Positions 1 through 10,047 of a stretch of 64,000 bases of DNA are shown piece by piece. The stretch is from Parelaphostrongylus tenuis (Eukaryota > Nematoda > Chromadorea > Rhabditida > Metastrongylidae), in the NCBI GenBank assembly GCA_019055375.1, contig JAHQIW010006261.1:85597-149596 (forward strand). The letters are read 5' to 3'. The translations under genes were made by a program, and so were the position numbers. How positions within the stretch are numbered: the first letter of the stretch is position 1; every line of letters begins with the position of its first letter. A model generated the notes under the pieces. It was not told the origin of the DNA. It ran no database searches and saw nothing but the letters and a program-made list of their open reading frames with translations.

Positions 1-51
1 AGAGAACGTTGCGTTTTGTGCAGCCCAGCACTGACATCAGATCACGCTTAC

Positions 52-128
52 CAATATGTGGGTAGGGATTTCGCAACAAACCCACTAAACCTCCGCGCTT
101 TTTCCGGTGGCAAAGTTGCGAATCCCAT
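52..128 (-). CDS. possible first exon of a minus-strand gene leaving the window
   Basis: An ATG at 128 opens 25 clean codons (M-G-F-A-T-L-P-P-E-K-A-R-R) that stop exactly at a good nematode donor, GTAAGCG, reading down from position 51. The rest of the gene would lie beyond the left edge, so it cannot be tested here. No family is recognised. An open frame this short followed by a GTAAG could arise by chance. Confidence 0.25.
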
Positions 129-1299
129 TTTTCTTTTGATTATTATAGCACACTAACGAGTCCTTTCCAAAAAACAAATACGTCATTGGAATCGGAGAGA
201 TTTAAGCTTTAGAACGATTACTAAGATTCTAAGGAAAATGGTCGGCGAGAGGTGTTTGAATGAGGAGCATAATTTGATTTACAATGTTACAACGTAGTGA
301 TATGCCATCCTGAAAACACACCATTCAACTTCTTCTAATTTAAGCTATCGAATAACTGCTCAGACTTTATAAATAGCCAAAAAATACGTTTTCTTTCAAA
401 GGCTCGAAATAGGTTGAGGATAACGGAAAAGTACCACCAAAGTAACACTATTGAAATGATGCCATTCACGAGGCGAACATCATTTAGCTGCCATCCATAT
501 TTATTCACTCGCATGTCACCTCATTCCCAAAAATGATTGTAAGTAAAGTGGAGATATATCAGTTTGTCGGATTGCCGTCTTTCTATTAATATCGAAAATA
601 AAATGTTGATGCGCCCATTAACAAGCTGTTGTTTAGCTCGCGACGGATCTTCAAGTAATAACCACACATCTATATTTGGAGGTGCTATAATCGTCTTTGT
701 CTCAACAGAGTCAAAGGTCCTTTTTAAGCCAATGAAATTGGGGCAGGGTGATCACTCTTACTAACCTTATAAGAATACGGGTGATCTATGCTCAGACTAG
801 CACTTCTCCGCATTCAACTCCCTTCACACTTCTGTGAGGCACGCCCACGTCGCTTCGCAATTAACCGGCCAAGGATGTTTTATTGAGAGTGATCCGTGCT
901 CGATTTGTTAGATTTTCTTTAGTCAGTTTTCGGTTCAATGCATTCTCTCTTTTTTTTCTTCAATTTTCATAGTTACATAACGACTGTTATGACTTTAAAA
1001 GATAGACAGGGTACCTAAATTAAGTCAAATGATCCGTTTCTATATGCCCGATACCAGTGTCATAAACCATAACACAATACCAGTGCTAATAGCAATACGT
1101 CTATCATTTCTTCCCTCAGCTGTCATCTAGAGGTAGTCGAGTTCATTTCTCCGTAGAAATGACAGGATAGAGTGCTGTTAAAACGTCCCTCAGGCGCTCT
1201 CTGAATAAACAGAATTCTTTTTTTTTTCACCGCTAATAATGTAGAGTGGTGTGCACAGACATTTGGTCAGGTGGGATTCGATCACCGCAGCAGGCGGTC
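129..1299. other. no supported gene
   Basis: AT-rich sequence with only short open frames that lack splice or motif support. The frame at 564-764 has no recognisable features. Nothing is called. Confidence 0.5.
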
Positions 1300-1560
1300 A
1301 AATAGAATGAATACTGATTGATCATCAATACCCAATATCCGTCAACATATATGGGCCCAATGTTGATAGCGACTACTCACGCCAAACCGTAGATTGTTGG
1401 CTGACCAATAACGCGTTGAAGCGTAGAAAGAGTGATGTCAAAAACGGGCGTCGGTAGTGCAACGGTTAGCACACGCCCCGGAAAGGGTGAAATGTGGGTT
1501 CGAATCCCACTATAGGCAAACGTTTTTGCACACTGCTCTGCATTATTGGGCATTATCTGA
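1300..1560 (+). repeat. tRNA-like repeat, family A
   Basis: A leader beginning near the phrase ATACCCAATATC is followed by GCGTTGAAGCGTAGAAAGAG. A tRNA-like module of about 72 bases then starts near 1450, with an A-box-like TAGTGCAACGGTTAGCAC and a B box GGTTCGAATCC. The tail reads AAACGTTTTTGCACAC and then a CATTATTGGG end. Near-identical layouts occur near 6.1, 6.5, 27.3, 27.7, 45.1-45.5 and 53.1 kb and at the right edge. The acceptor stem pairs poorly here, so this is a tRNA-derived dispersed repeat, not a working tRNA. Open frames on both strands across 1377-1754 are shadows of it. Confidence 0.75.
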
Positions 1561-2480
1561 CTATTATCGAATTGCAGAAAACTTTGCTGTCTTGCTATTT
1601 GGATTTTACTTCTCAAGCAATTGTTTTTCATGGCCTCGTTTCCAAAACCTTTATTATTGAGACCTGGACTTTTCAGAACAATGCTGATTATGTGATTGTA
1701 CCGAATTCTATGATTGGTTTTGTTCAACCTCTCGAATACCACATCAAATGTTAGACTGATAATACATATCAGTTCAAATAAGCATAGTGAAATAGTAGTT
1801 CAAGGATGTTTTTGAAAATTTTGGTTACAAGGTATTAGCAAAAGAAAAGAGAACAAGCTGACTTGAACAGCCAAGATACGTTCATTGTAAGATACCACAT
1901 ATAAATACCAGGGAAAGGTTATGACGAAATGGTCTTACTTCTTCCTGCCAATTTTAACCAACTCGAGCAATTGCCGAACTTTGCCGCATAATCTGAAAGA
2001 GAGAATATTCAGCGATGTAGTCTATATCTGTCATGAAGCAGAAAAGATAAAGTTCTCAATGTTCAATAATTCTTGAGAGGTATGCCGTACATTTGACATC
2101 ATTAATTAAGAACCGATAGAGATAACTGAATTATTATGTCTATACGGTGACTTACAGTGGCCTAGTCGAATAAGTGACGCAATCTATTGGAGTAGATGCT
2201 AAACTCGACCCTATGGAAGACTTGGTGAACACGGGGCACTGAAATGAACCACCCTCTGCATATTCAAGAGCATCTCTAACCATTGCGGGGCACGCGCTTC
2301 ACTATGTTAAAGTAAGCAGACGAACTTGCGAGACTATTTCGGCATTTTCATAATCTAATTTTTTTTATATCAACTAAATCTCATAAGCCACCAACAGAAT
2401 ATCCATCTGTACCACTTCCGTGTTTGACTATCGACTATGACCCTGTCAATTATTTGGTTTTTTCATGTTATTCACGAGAA
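1561..2480. other. no supported gene
   Basis: No exon with motif or splice support and no repeat seen elsewhere in the window. Confidence 0.45.
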
Positions 2481-2484
2481 GATA

Positions 2485-3165
2485 AAAAATGACCCCTTTC
2501 GCTGGACAACAAAGTTTCATGAGAATTTCAGAATTCATCTAAAAATCTAAACCTCTGGCTAGCGCGCTATCTGCTCCTTTTTGAAAAGACCCTTTATAAA
2601 GTCTTAGCATTCAGGATAAAATTATGTTTCACGTCGGGCCGCACACACGAAAAGCATATGAACGTGTCGACGAAATCTTGTAGTATCAGAATTATACGTC
2701 TTATTTGGAGCTTTTTCCGAGGCGAAAAACAAATCCCTGATTAAATAACAAAAATTACATTCCACATTTGTAACGCGCCAGCACTACCGATCGGTCGTCG
2801 CACGAAATCCACGGCCATCATCTCCTCCCCTCTGCCTATGCCCAACTCATAATTTAGCCAAAAAAAACAATGTCCTCGTATGTGCAACTCAATCTTCCTT
2901 CACTGCTACACAACAGTGAAGATCCTTTTAGAAAATAAGCATAGCATTAGGAAACTTTTGCTTTCAAATGGTGACCGATAGTTCAGGAAGCAGGTCTGTC
3001 TTACAAGAAATATGCGTACATGGAACACAAATGTTTTCAGTATTCTGTAGCGTTACAAAAAAGATTTTCTAGAAAGGAGCATGTAGCACACCACCCAGAC
3101 GTTTGAGCTTTTGACTGATTATTAACACTCTCATAAAAAATTCTTGTCCAGCGAAAGGAATTATT
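2485..3165. mobile_element. DNA-transposon-like element with GCTGGACAA inverted ends (family F)
   Basis: The left end reads CCTTTCGCTGGACAACAAAG and the right end is its near reverse complement, TTCTTGTCCAGCGAAAGG. The two ends bound about 680 bp. Internal stretches, such as the phrase CGAAAAGCAYATG and the AATAACAAAA-rich middle, recur in the same order at about 51960-52505. That copy ends TTGTTGCCCAGCGAAACG. No transposase frame was seen, so it behaves like a non-autonomous element. Target duplication was not resolved. Confidence 0.55.
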
Positions 3166-3731
3166 TTCTATATGTTCCCGGATAACACAAATGAATCACT
3201 TAATTTGCTGTTCAAGAAAGAAATGTGAACGGATTTTCTCACCGATTAACTTGGCCTTGGATGATCGAAAACTGCTTGCACTACCTCAAGTCATTAGCAA
3301 TATCTTTTCAAGGCCACCGACTACAAAGACTCCATTAGAGTTAATTTATCGTGCACACAGAGGGCATTGTTAGCACTCTTGTATATTAATCTATGGGTCT
3401 ATGTTCTACAAGTGGTTCTAGTGGATTAATGGCTATTACAAACTCTTTGAAAATGGAAGGACTTTAATCACTAACTTATCAAGCACACGAATTAGCAGTT
3501 ACTCGAGACCGCCATCAACAGCAGATATCATTTTTAACAACGAGTAAGGACCATTTTTGCTAGGTTTAATTTCAGCTACGGCTTTACTTCAAATGCGACT
3601 TATTTGCATGTTACTTTTAATATATCGAGAGATTGAAGCAAATTTAGTGAAATGTTACAGCAACGTTAATGGGAAGGACGGTAGGTATTATTGTCATTGT
3701 CATTAATTAAGCAGTAATACACCATGATATC

Positions 3732-4015
3732 GCTCGTGGCGCAGTGATTAGGAGTGTTTTGCAACACATGCCCCGGTCCGTTGCGGTAATCCCACGTCCT
3801 AGTTTACCAAGCCTACCATCTCTCGGGTCTGCAAATTGATGCCGGACTTGTCTGGGAGGAAGGGATCACTGATTTGATTCTGGCAACATCGGTAGCTCAC
3901 CGTAATCCATTTCATTAGCCGATTATGCACTCAGTCACCTCTACGAATATTTAGCAAAATCGAATATAACCTCGCATGGATTGATCAAAGTCGAGAGCTT
4001 TATCTTTCCATCCTC
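3732..4015 (+). repeat. tRNA-derived SINE-like repeat, family C
   Basis: The head CTCGTGGCGCAGTGATTAGG resembles a tRNA A-box region. It is followed by a body with CCAAGCCTACCATCTCTCGG, GTCTGGGAGGA and GGTAGCTCACCG, and by a tail GATCAAAGTCGAGAGCTTTA. The same order is found at 9640, 10912, 35858 (+) and 18083, 37120 and 40655 (-). This copy is diverged and its B box is not clean. Confidence 0.65.
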
Positions 4016-4855
4016 TGATGCATTGAATATAATTAGTGGGTGACTCTGATGTGTAGCTTTCTCTGTGAAAAAAATCTTATAAGATTCTCAGATGAACGTC
4101 TTCTGCCTTAGCCATGTAATCTGTGATCAGACAACAGGGAGAGTTGAATCACATGCCACATTTTGCAACGCATTCGATTAGTTCAGTGGGTTGTTTCAGG
4201 CACGTGTCATGGACAGCGTTGTTACAAAAACAACACATATCGTGGTTGTACGGTAGAGTTGTGCCGAAATTTTCCATTTTTTTATGATACTTAAAATACT
4301 CTCTTGCTCAACAATCTTCTCAAAATCTCTGTCAAATAGTATACAAACGTGTAAGAACGGAATCTGAAATAATCCCTTCATGGAATGTTCATAAGCCTAA
4401 GTATCTTGCAAAGGTCTAGTTCATCACTTAGGCAACATACTGCGCGGTGGTCAGGTTCTGACAGAATAGCGCTCTTGAATTTTAACGTTTTCGTTTAGGA
4501 CTCGCTATCAACTAGTTCAAATACTTTTTGTTCTTTCAAAATGCTGAAAATACTCTACAAGTAAAGGCATTGCACGAGGAAATATTAGGAATACAAATAT
4601 GACTCCGCCTTCAATTATTTTTTATTGTGATAATAGTAAAAGATGAAGATGTGCAAGTTCTTTTTCTCAAAATGCGTCAAAAACGCCATTCATCTATTTG
4701 CTTTTCGTATGCAAAATATTCTACCTTATAGTTTTTATAGGACTTTGAAGATGATGACTTTTGTAACCGAAAAAACGCCATTTGCGGGGAAACTTTATGT
4801 TCAATTTGAAAGAAAACCGCCGCCGACGGAAAGGAAGACTTTTTTCTGCATTGCA
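4016..4855. other. no supported gene
   Basis: Short open frames on both strands at 4196-4381 and 4643-4936 overlap each other and show no recognisable motif. The right part borders the mariner relic. Confidence 0.4.
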
Positions 4856-4859
4856 TAAT

Positions 4860-5290
4860 GAGCAGAGACGTACAGCGAATTTGTTTTGGCAATCCAAAGC
4901 GGAAACGATCATGGAACGACCCCAGAAAACTATCAAATCGGCTGTAAAATGGATCAGAAAGGCGCCGTCTATAGTGAGCTCTTAGAATCTGGTGAAACGG
5001 TTAATGCAGCATTTATCAGCGACAATTGGCCGAATTAAACCTTGGATTGCAAATGAAACCACCTGAATGGCCGTAAAACACAACGAAGTGATACGTGATG
5101 CGTGATAACGCTCGAGCTCATATTGCAAAATCCATCGACAACGGCATAAAAGGGCTAAGACTGGCAGGTTTTAGAAGGTTTTACTTTGTCCACTTTACCC
5201 TCCTACATTGCACCGTCAGGCAACCATTTTTACCAAATCCAATTAGAGATTAGCAAATTTTAAAAAATTTTGCCACATTTTACCAATCTT
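4860..5290 (+). pseudogene. mariner transposase relic (catalytic region)
   Basis: Successive pieces in different frames match the mariner DDE core in the expected order. They are a PKRKRSW-like stretch, then DQKGAVYSELLESGETVNAAF at 4951-5013, then DNARAHIAKS near 5106, then a damaged YIAPSGNHFYQ near 5210. The last is where mariners carry (S)PDLAPSDYHLFR. Stops and frame changes separate the pieces, and the aspartates of the last block are lost. It cannot encode a working transposase. Inverted ends were not identified. Confidence 0.7.
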
Positions 5291-5574
5291 ACTCTACAAA
5301 TTTTTCTTCGATGGCTTCCACAAATTACCAAAAAATTAGAAACATGTCATCATTAGTGATCTAAATTATATCTAAATAGACATTAATGTAAAATTTGTTG
5401 TATTTATTGAATACTAAAACAGTAAGAAACCGCGAAGTCATATTTGTACACCTAATATGAGGAGAGAAAGTAAAGCTCTGGGAATAGGTAATCATGGTTC
5501 ATTGATACGCATAGAAAAGGTGTTACAAATTTTTATTGAAGCTGATAAATCAAAAAAGAATGCTTTAAGCTCAA

Positions 5575-5760
5575 AAGGGGTTGATACGCCAGGGTCATAC
5601 ACCGGTGTTTCGGAGGTTCGTCCTCCTCGTCAGTGACCCCCGCCCCACATTCAGCCCTGCATTGAAGCAAGGAGGGAGGCGTATGTGGTGATGGAACAGT
5701 GTACAATGACACTGGTCCATCACCACCTCTCAGTCGATAGATTTTTGCTGTTAGATCAAA
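5575..5760. repeat. foldback-related repeat, family E
   Basis: It holds a motif CCGGTGTTTCGGAGGTTCGT followed by CCTCCTCGTCAGTGACC, then GGAGGGAGGCGTATGTGGTG and CAGTCGATAGATTTTTGCTG. An inverted copy of the second half lies at 28255-28440, and related pieces lie at 34320-34680 and 56700-56860. Confidence 0.55.
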
Positions 5761-5761
5761 A

Positions 5762-6066
5762 CTAATTCAAAAGATCGACTGTTTTTGGAACCCCGAAAAA
5801 AGAAACATTCAATTTAATTCCAAAAAGGAATGCTGATAAATCAATGTTGTCGCCTTTATCAAAACTACAATGAATCGAGTATCTGTAGCAATCGTTATCT
5901 CTCGCAACGTCTTCGTTGTTGTTGTTACAACAAGAAGAGCTGAGAAGAGCCATCACTGAGTTTTCATACCGTACAGGTTTTTCGTCGCTGGAATGTATCG
6001 GCCTCATCAAGTAATTCACAAAATGCAAAAAAAAAATGAAAGCCTTTTTATTTAACTACTTCTAGC
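5762..6066. other. no supported gene
   Basis: One 88-codon minus-strand open frame without motif or splice support. Not called. Confidence 0.4.
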
Positions 6067-6069
6067 GAT

Positions 6070-6345
6070 GGTATGGACTTCCGGATATACCCTTTGGTGT
6101 AGAGTGATGTGCAAATGTTTGGCGTCAGGCGAAGCTCGAACCCATATCTTACTCTATCCGGAAGCGCGTGCTCTACACCGTTCCGCTAGTGATGCCCCAT
6201 TCTGCACACCACTCTTTCTACGCTACAACGCATCTATCTGTCAGCCGCTGACCGTCAACGGCCTGGCCCGGGTACTCGGTATCGACACTGAATCCAGTCA
6301 TGCCGACGGATATTGGGTATTGATGATCAAATAAAATTCTTTTTA
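6070..6345 (-). repeat. tRNA-like repeat, family A, minus strand
   Basis: This is the reverse complement of the family A layout. It shows an inverted B box (GCTCGAACCCATATC), inverted GTTGTAGCGTAGAAAGAG and an inverted ATACCCAATATC end near 6315. It forms an inverted pair with the plus-strand copy at 6440-6690. Confidence 0.7.
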
Positions 6346-6439
6346 TTCACTTCTAGCGGTAGATTGCACATCACTCTACATAAAAAGGCTTGTTCGAAAG
6401 TCCTTAGCATTGCTAGAAGCGGTTAAATAAAAGAATTTT

Positions 6440-6690
6440 CTTTGATCATCAATACCCAATATCTTATAGCTTGAGGGGGTTCAGTGTCGATACCGATTAC
6501 CTGGGCCAGACCGTTGACGGTTGGCGGCTGACAAATAGGTGCGTTGTAGCGTAGAAAAAATGGTGTGCGAAATGGACGTCAGTAATGCAACGGGTTAGAG
6601 CACGCGCTTTCGGATAGAGTGGGATATGGTTTCGAGTATCGCCTGACGCGGAAGCTTCGCGCATTACTTTACATCAAAGGGTATATCGAA
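6440..6690 (+). repeat. tRNA-like repeat, family A, plus strand
   Basis: It starts TCATCAATACCCAATATC, continues with GACGGTTGGCGGCTGACA and GTTGTAGCGTAGAAA, and ends in a damaged tRNA-like module (GCAACGGGTTAGAGCACGCG, then a mutated B box GTTTCGAGTATC). With the 6070-6345 copy it makes an imperfect palindrome of about 600 bp. Confidence 0.7.
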
Positions 6691-6714
6691 AACAACGGAA
6701 TAGTCGCTTTTCTA

Positions 6715-7095
6715 TATGCCATATAATCATTTTTAAGCCACGCACGTCATGTGGTCTGTTATAAAAGGGCTGACTTATAGAGCCCGATGCACGTGTTTCA
6801 ACTATGCAATCTCGTCAGTCGGGCAATTACCCTTTCTCGTCTTTTGCCAATCCTGTGTGGATGCTCTACTCCACCACGCCAAGAGTTATCGACGACGAAC
6901 GTTCTACACTCTATGTCCAGTGAAATTATCACCAAAAACAGAGTGTTGTGCACTAGATTGCTCGTGGCTAGTGTATTCAATATATCGTCTCTTTCGTTGC
7001 GAGTGTTTTCTTGAGACCACAGCTCAAATTTCAATATGCCAAATAATCATTTTTGAGCCGCGCAAGTCATGTGGTCTGTTAAAAAAGCCGTGGTC
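6715..7095. repeat. foldback family D fragment with flanking direct repeat
   Basis: It matches one arm of the 23254-23852 foldback: GGTCTGTTATAAAAGGGCT, CACGTGTTTCAAC, CGTCAGTCGGGCAA and GACGACGAACGTTCTACACT. A block of about 50 bp ending in CATGTGGTCTGTTA occurs at 6715-6765 and again directly at 7035-7085. Open frames across 6749-7099 are shadows. Confidence 0.6.
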
Positions 7096-7151
7096 TTGAG
7101 AAAAGAGATAAAACGAAAATTGCTTTTCTAGTCGAGAAATATTTTTTGGTA

Positions 7152-8796
7152 ATGATAATCTTTTCTGCAACAGTCGCATTGATTCTGCCGGGCCAAATTA
7201 AAGTAATAAGAATATAATAATCAAGACGCTGAACTATTGCTGATATACCAAGTGTGTGTTCAAAATTACTCTAAAACGTTAGAAACGAATCATTGGGTTT
7301 AAAAGTCATTGAGATTTGTTCTCTGGTTAAGTTTCTCGTTATTGACCTGCCATTTGTCAATTAATGTCACAAATGTGCTAAGTTTCAGGACGTCATCAGC
7401 TGTCGTACATACCTCAATGAAACAAACTGTGCACACTCTGTGGATCCGTGTTGTTGTAATCGAAATCTCTGTAATGACGTCACCAGTAATATTGTAACAT
7501 CGAAAAATGGTTTGTATTTATCGATTACACAATATCATCTAAAAAGGTGCTCCATATTTGACGGAACCATTTTGGTAATTACGACTATGAGCAATTGACT
7601 AGAAAACCATTGGGTGATGGTAGAAGGCCTTCTTATTCTTGTTAATTATGCAACTTCCTATGTCAAACAGAAATCTCAGTATGGTTTGACTTCTTAATCA
7701 CTGAGCATGTGCCAACATCTTCTAGGACTAGATTCAATTAGGATTCCTCAAGTAATTCTTCCCAATGAGGTGATGAAAGAGCTTGTGGCCATTCTTGGTT
7801 ACCGATTGTTTTCGAAACGGTAAGCTATGTAAAACCGAGATTTGGCGTGTGTCATACACATTCACTAATCAATATCCATATTTTACACAGGCATATTCTT
7901 ATCAGTCACTACACATTCAGCAAAACTTACTGTTTCAATATTTGTACTTGCTCACATAAGCACGATAATCTTCAGATTCTGAATACTGGCCGCAAATCCT
8001 TGTAGTTTTCATGGCGTGCATAATTGTTGGTGCTTTTATAGTTTTCTACATAACGAGAAAGAAAGTGGAAAGAGATGGAGAAAAGAAGTCAAAACGGTAA
8101 ACTGACAAAACGATAAATATGTCGATCAGTATAAAGTAAATCAGTAACTATTTATGTCAAAATTAATGTGTAAACGAGGGCAATCTCAAGTTTTCATTAC
8201 TAATCAATTTCATTCTTAGCAGCAGGGTGCGATGACCTATAACCGCGGGGGTTCGAGGAGCAAAACATGAAGCCTAAGGTGGCTTATAACCCATGATTAC
8301 CTCTTCCGGAGGCTCAATAAGATTTCCGCTGCACCACCCATTTCCTTGCTTTGCTTTTGTCTCGACCATTTTCCGAAGTTTCGGGGAGTGTTAGCAATCA
8401 CTCGTCAACGGGATTGATCTGGAGTGCATAAGCCGACTCTAAACCCCAGCTAAGCCGATGTTGTGGTAGAAATGCCCCGAAATGGGCATAATGGTGTTTA
8501 ATTCCATCATGCAAAAATATCAAGCTTCAAGTATCGTGCGTATCTCAGCGTTCTTATAGAGCTAATAAAGTGTTTGCCAAAGCACAACTGCTCCTTTCAG
8601 CTCAAGTTCTCCACAGAAAAACAGCAGCAGATCTGATCAGAAAAGCAGTTCGAGAGATAAGAATGATCATGGAAGCTCAGAGCACAGCTTGTCACCAGTG
8701 TGGGAGCATGATAACCTTATCGACCACGTGGATAGGACGAAGACTGAAGTTGAAGCGGTAATTTCATCGAGAACAAAGCGGCAACTCATACAGTGA
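7152..8796 (+). CDS. small type I membrane protein with three-finger-like Cys-rich ectodomain
   Basis: Four exons join in phase: 7152-7202, 7389-7509, 7976-8096 and 8601-8796 (stop TGA). They give 162 residues. The acceptors are TTTCAG, CTTCAG and TTTCAG; the donors are GTAATA, GTTTGT and GTAAAC. The protein begins MIIFSATVALILP, a signal peptide ending at exon 1. Exon 2 gives a Cys-rich ectodomain with C-x8-C followed by DPCCCNRNLCND, which holds the CCxxxxCN ending of activin-receptor-like/three-finger domains. Exon 3 encodes one membrane helix (ILVVFMACIIVGAFIVFY) and a TRKKVERDGEKKSKR stop-transfer. Exon 4 is a Ser/Asp/His-rich cytoplasmic tail ending RQLIQ. There is no kinase domain, so it is not a complete TGF-beta-type receptor. 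The ectodomain is short for the family, and the GTTTGT donor is the weakest junction. Ligand and role are unknown. Confidence 0.62.
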
Positions 8797-9638
8797 GACT
8801 GGAACCTTATTTTATTATTCAGATATTCTTAGCACTATTTCCTCAAGAAGACTTTACTATTAGCTATGACAAGTATTGCTTTAGTGTTCGTGCCACTTTG
8901 TAGCGCACAAATCATCTTTCGGATTTGACTATTTTTTAAAGATAAGGACTATCCCGAAATTCCAGGCCTTCAGTCATGAAGTTATGACGTATTTTCTAGT
9001 AATTATTCAGTCCTCTATCGTTATAGTCTAACTACAAATTATTCAAGTAATTAAAGTACTTCAGAGTACAATTGTTCTATTTGCAACTTTGATAGTTGAA
9101 TAACAGATTTTTTAAGTCACCTAAAGGACGGTCCGCCTGCACTTGAAAGCCACATGTCATTCGAAAAGTCTCCAAAGATCGTAAAAATCATCACCTACGG
9201 GACATCAGAACATATCACTTTATTAGAAGCACCACCATCGAGCCGTTAGTTTCATTTTGTTTCCAGACTACCTAGGAAGGAAAAAAAGCCAGTTAGAATT
9301 CATATGCCAATACATTTCCCTTAAACTTTTCGTGAATTCTCGATCAAAATGAAAAATAATTTTGCGACTTTTTTAGTGTATAGGCAATTTCTTAAGAATA
9401 CTTTCGTTATATATGGAAATTGAGAAAAACTTATCTTGATTAGCTGACGCGAGGCTGGTAAACTAGTAACAATTCGCCTGACGTTTCGGCGACCCGTCTT
9501 CTCCAGAGCCTGGGCGTGTGTCATATTAGGTAGACTGATTTTCTAATTATGGCAAGATTTATGGAAGGTCGAATTTTTGAATTGTTGCGATATGTACTTT
9601 CGTTATATTTTCTCTTCCTTACAAGGGTGGTAGCAGCA
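8797..9638. other. no supported gene
   Basis: It holds an isolated GACGTTTCGGCGACCCGTCT motif at 9481-9510 that is shared with the foldback families. No exon is recognised. Confidence 0.45.
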
Positions 9639-9639
9639 T

Positions 9640-9895
9640 AGCACGCATGGTGCAAAGGTCAAAGGCATTATGCGACACACACGTGGTCGATGGCTCGATT
9701 CTGTCCTCAAGGCTCATGCAGCTTTCCATCCTTCCAGGGTCGACGAATTGGTATCAGAGTCGGCTGGGATGATAGTAGTACTGACTTGATACATCGGTTT
9801 GCCATCGCCAATCACTGTGAAAGCCAGAGATGAATTTATTTACCTCGAGCGATGCCTGATAATAATGGTGCATCTCTCAGGAGAATTTAGAAAGA
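9640..9895 (+). repeat. SINE-like repeat, family C
   Basis: It carries GTGGTCGATGGCTCGATTCT (B-box region), GCTTTCCATCCTTCCAGGGT, CTGGGATGATAGTAGTACTG and GGTGCATCTCTCAGGAGA in the family order. It lies just upstream of the phosphatase gene. Confidence 0.6.
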
Positions 9896-10047
9896 ATTTT
9901 CGTATCTTGCTCTCAAAAATTTTATTGTCAGAAGCAAAGTCCATTTTGAAAATAAAAGAAGTTATATCAAATACGTAAATGCTGGCTTCGGTGGTCTTTT
10001 TGCCGGTTACTACAATGTATACTTGCCATTTCTCGAACGTCTTTCAG

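Noticed and set aside
1450..1525. Functional tRNA gene
   Set aside because: A and B boxes are present, but the acceptor and anticodon stems do not pair, and the same module recurs inside a longer dispersed unit.
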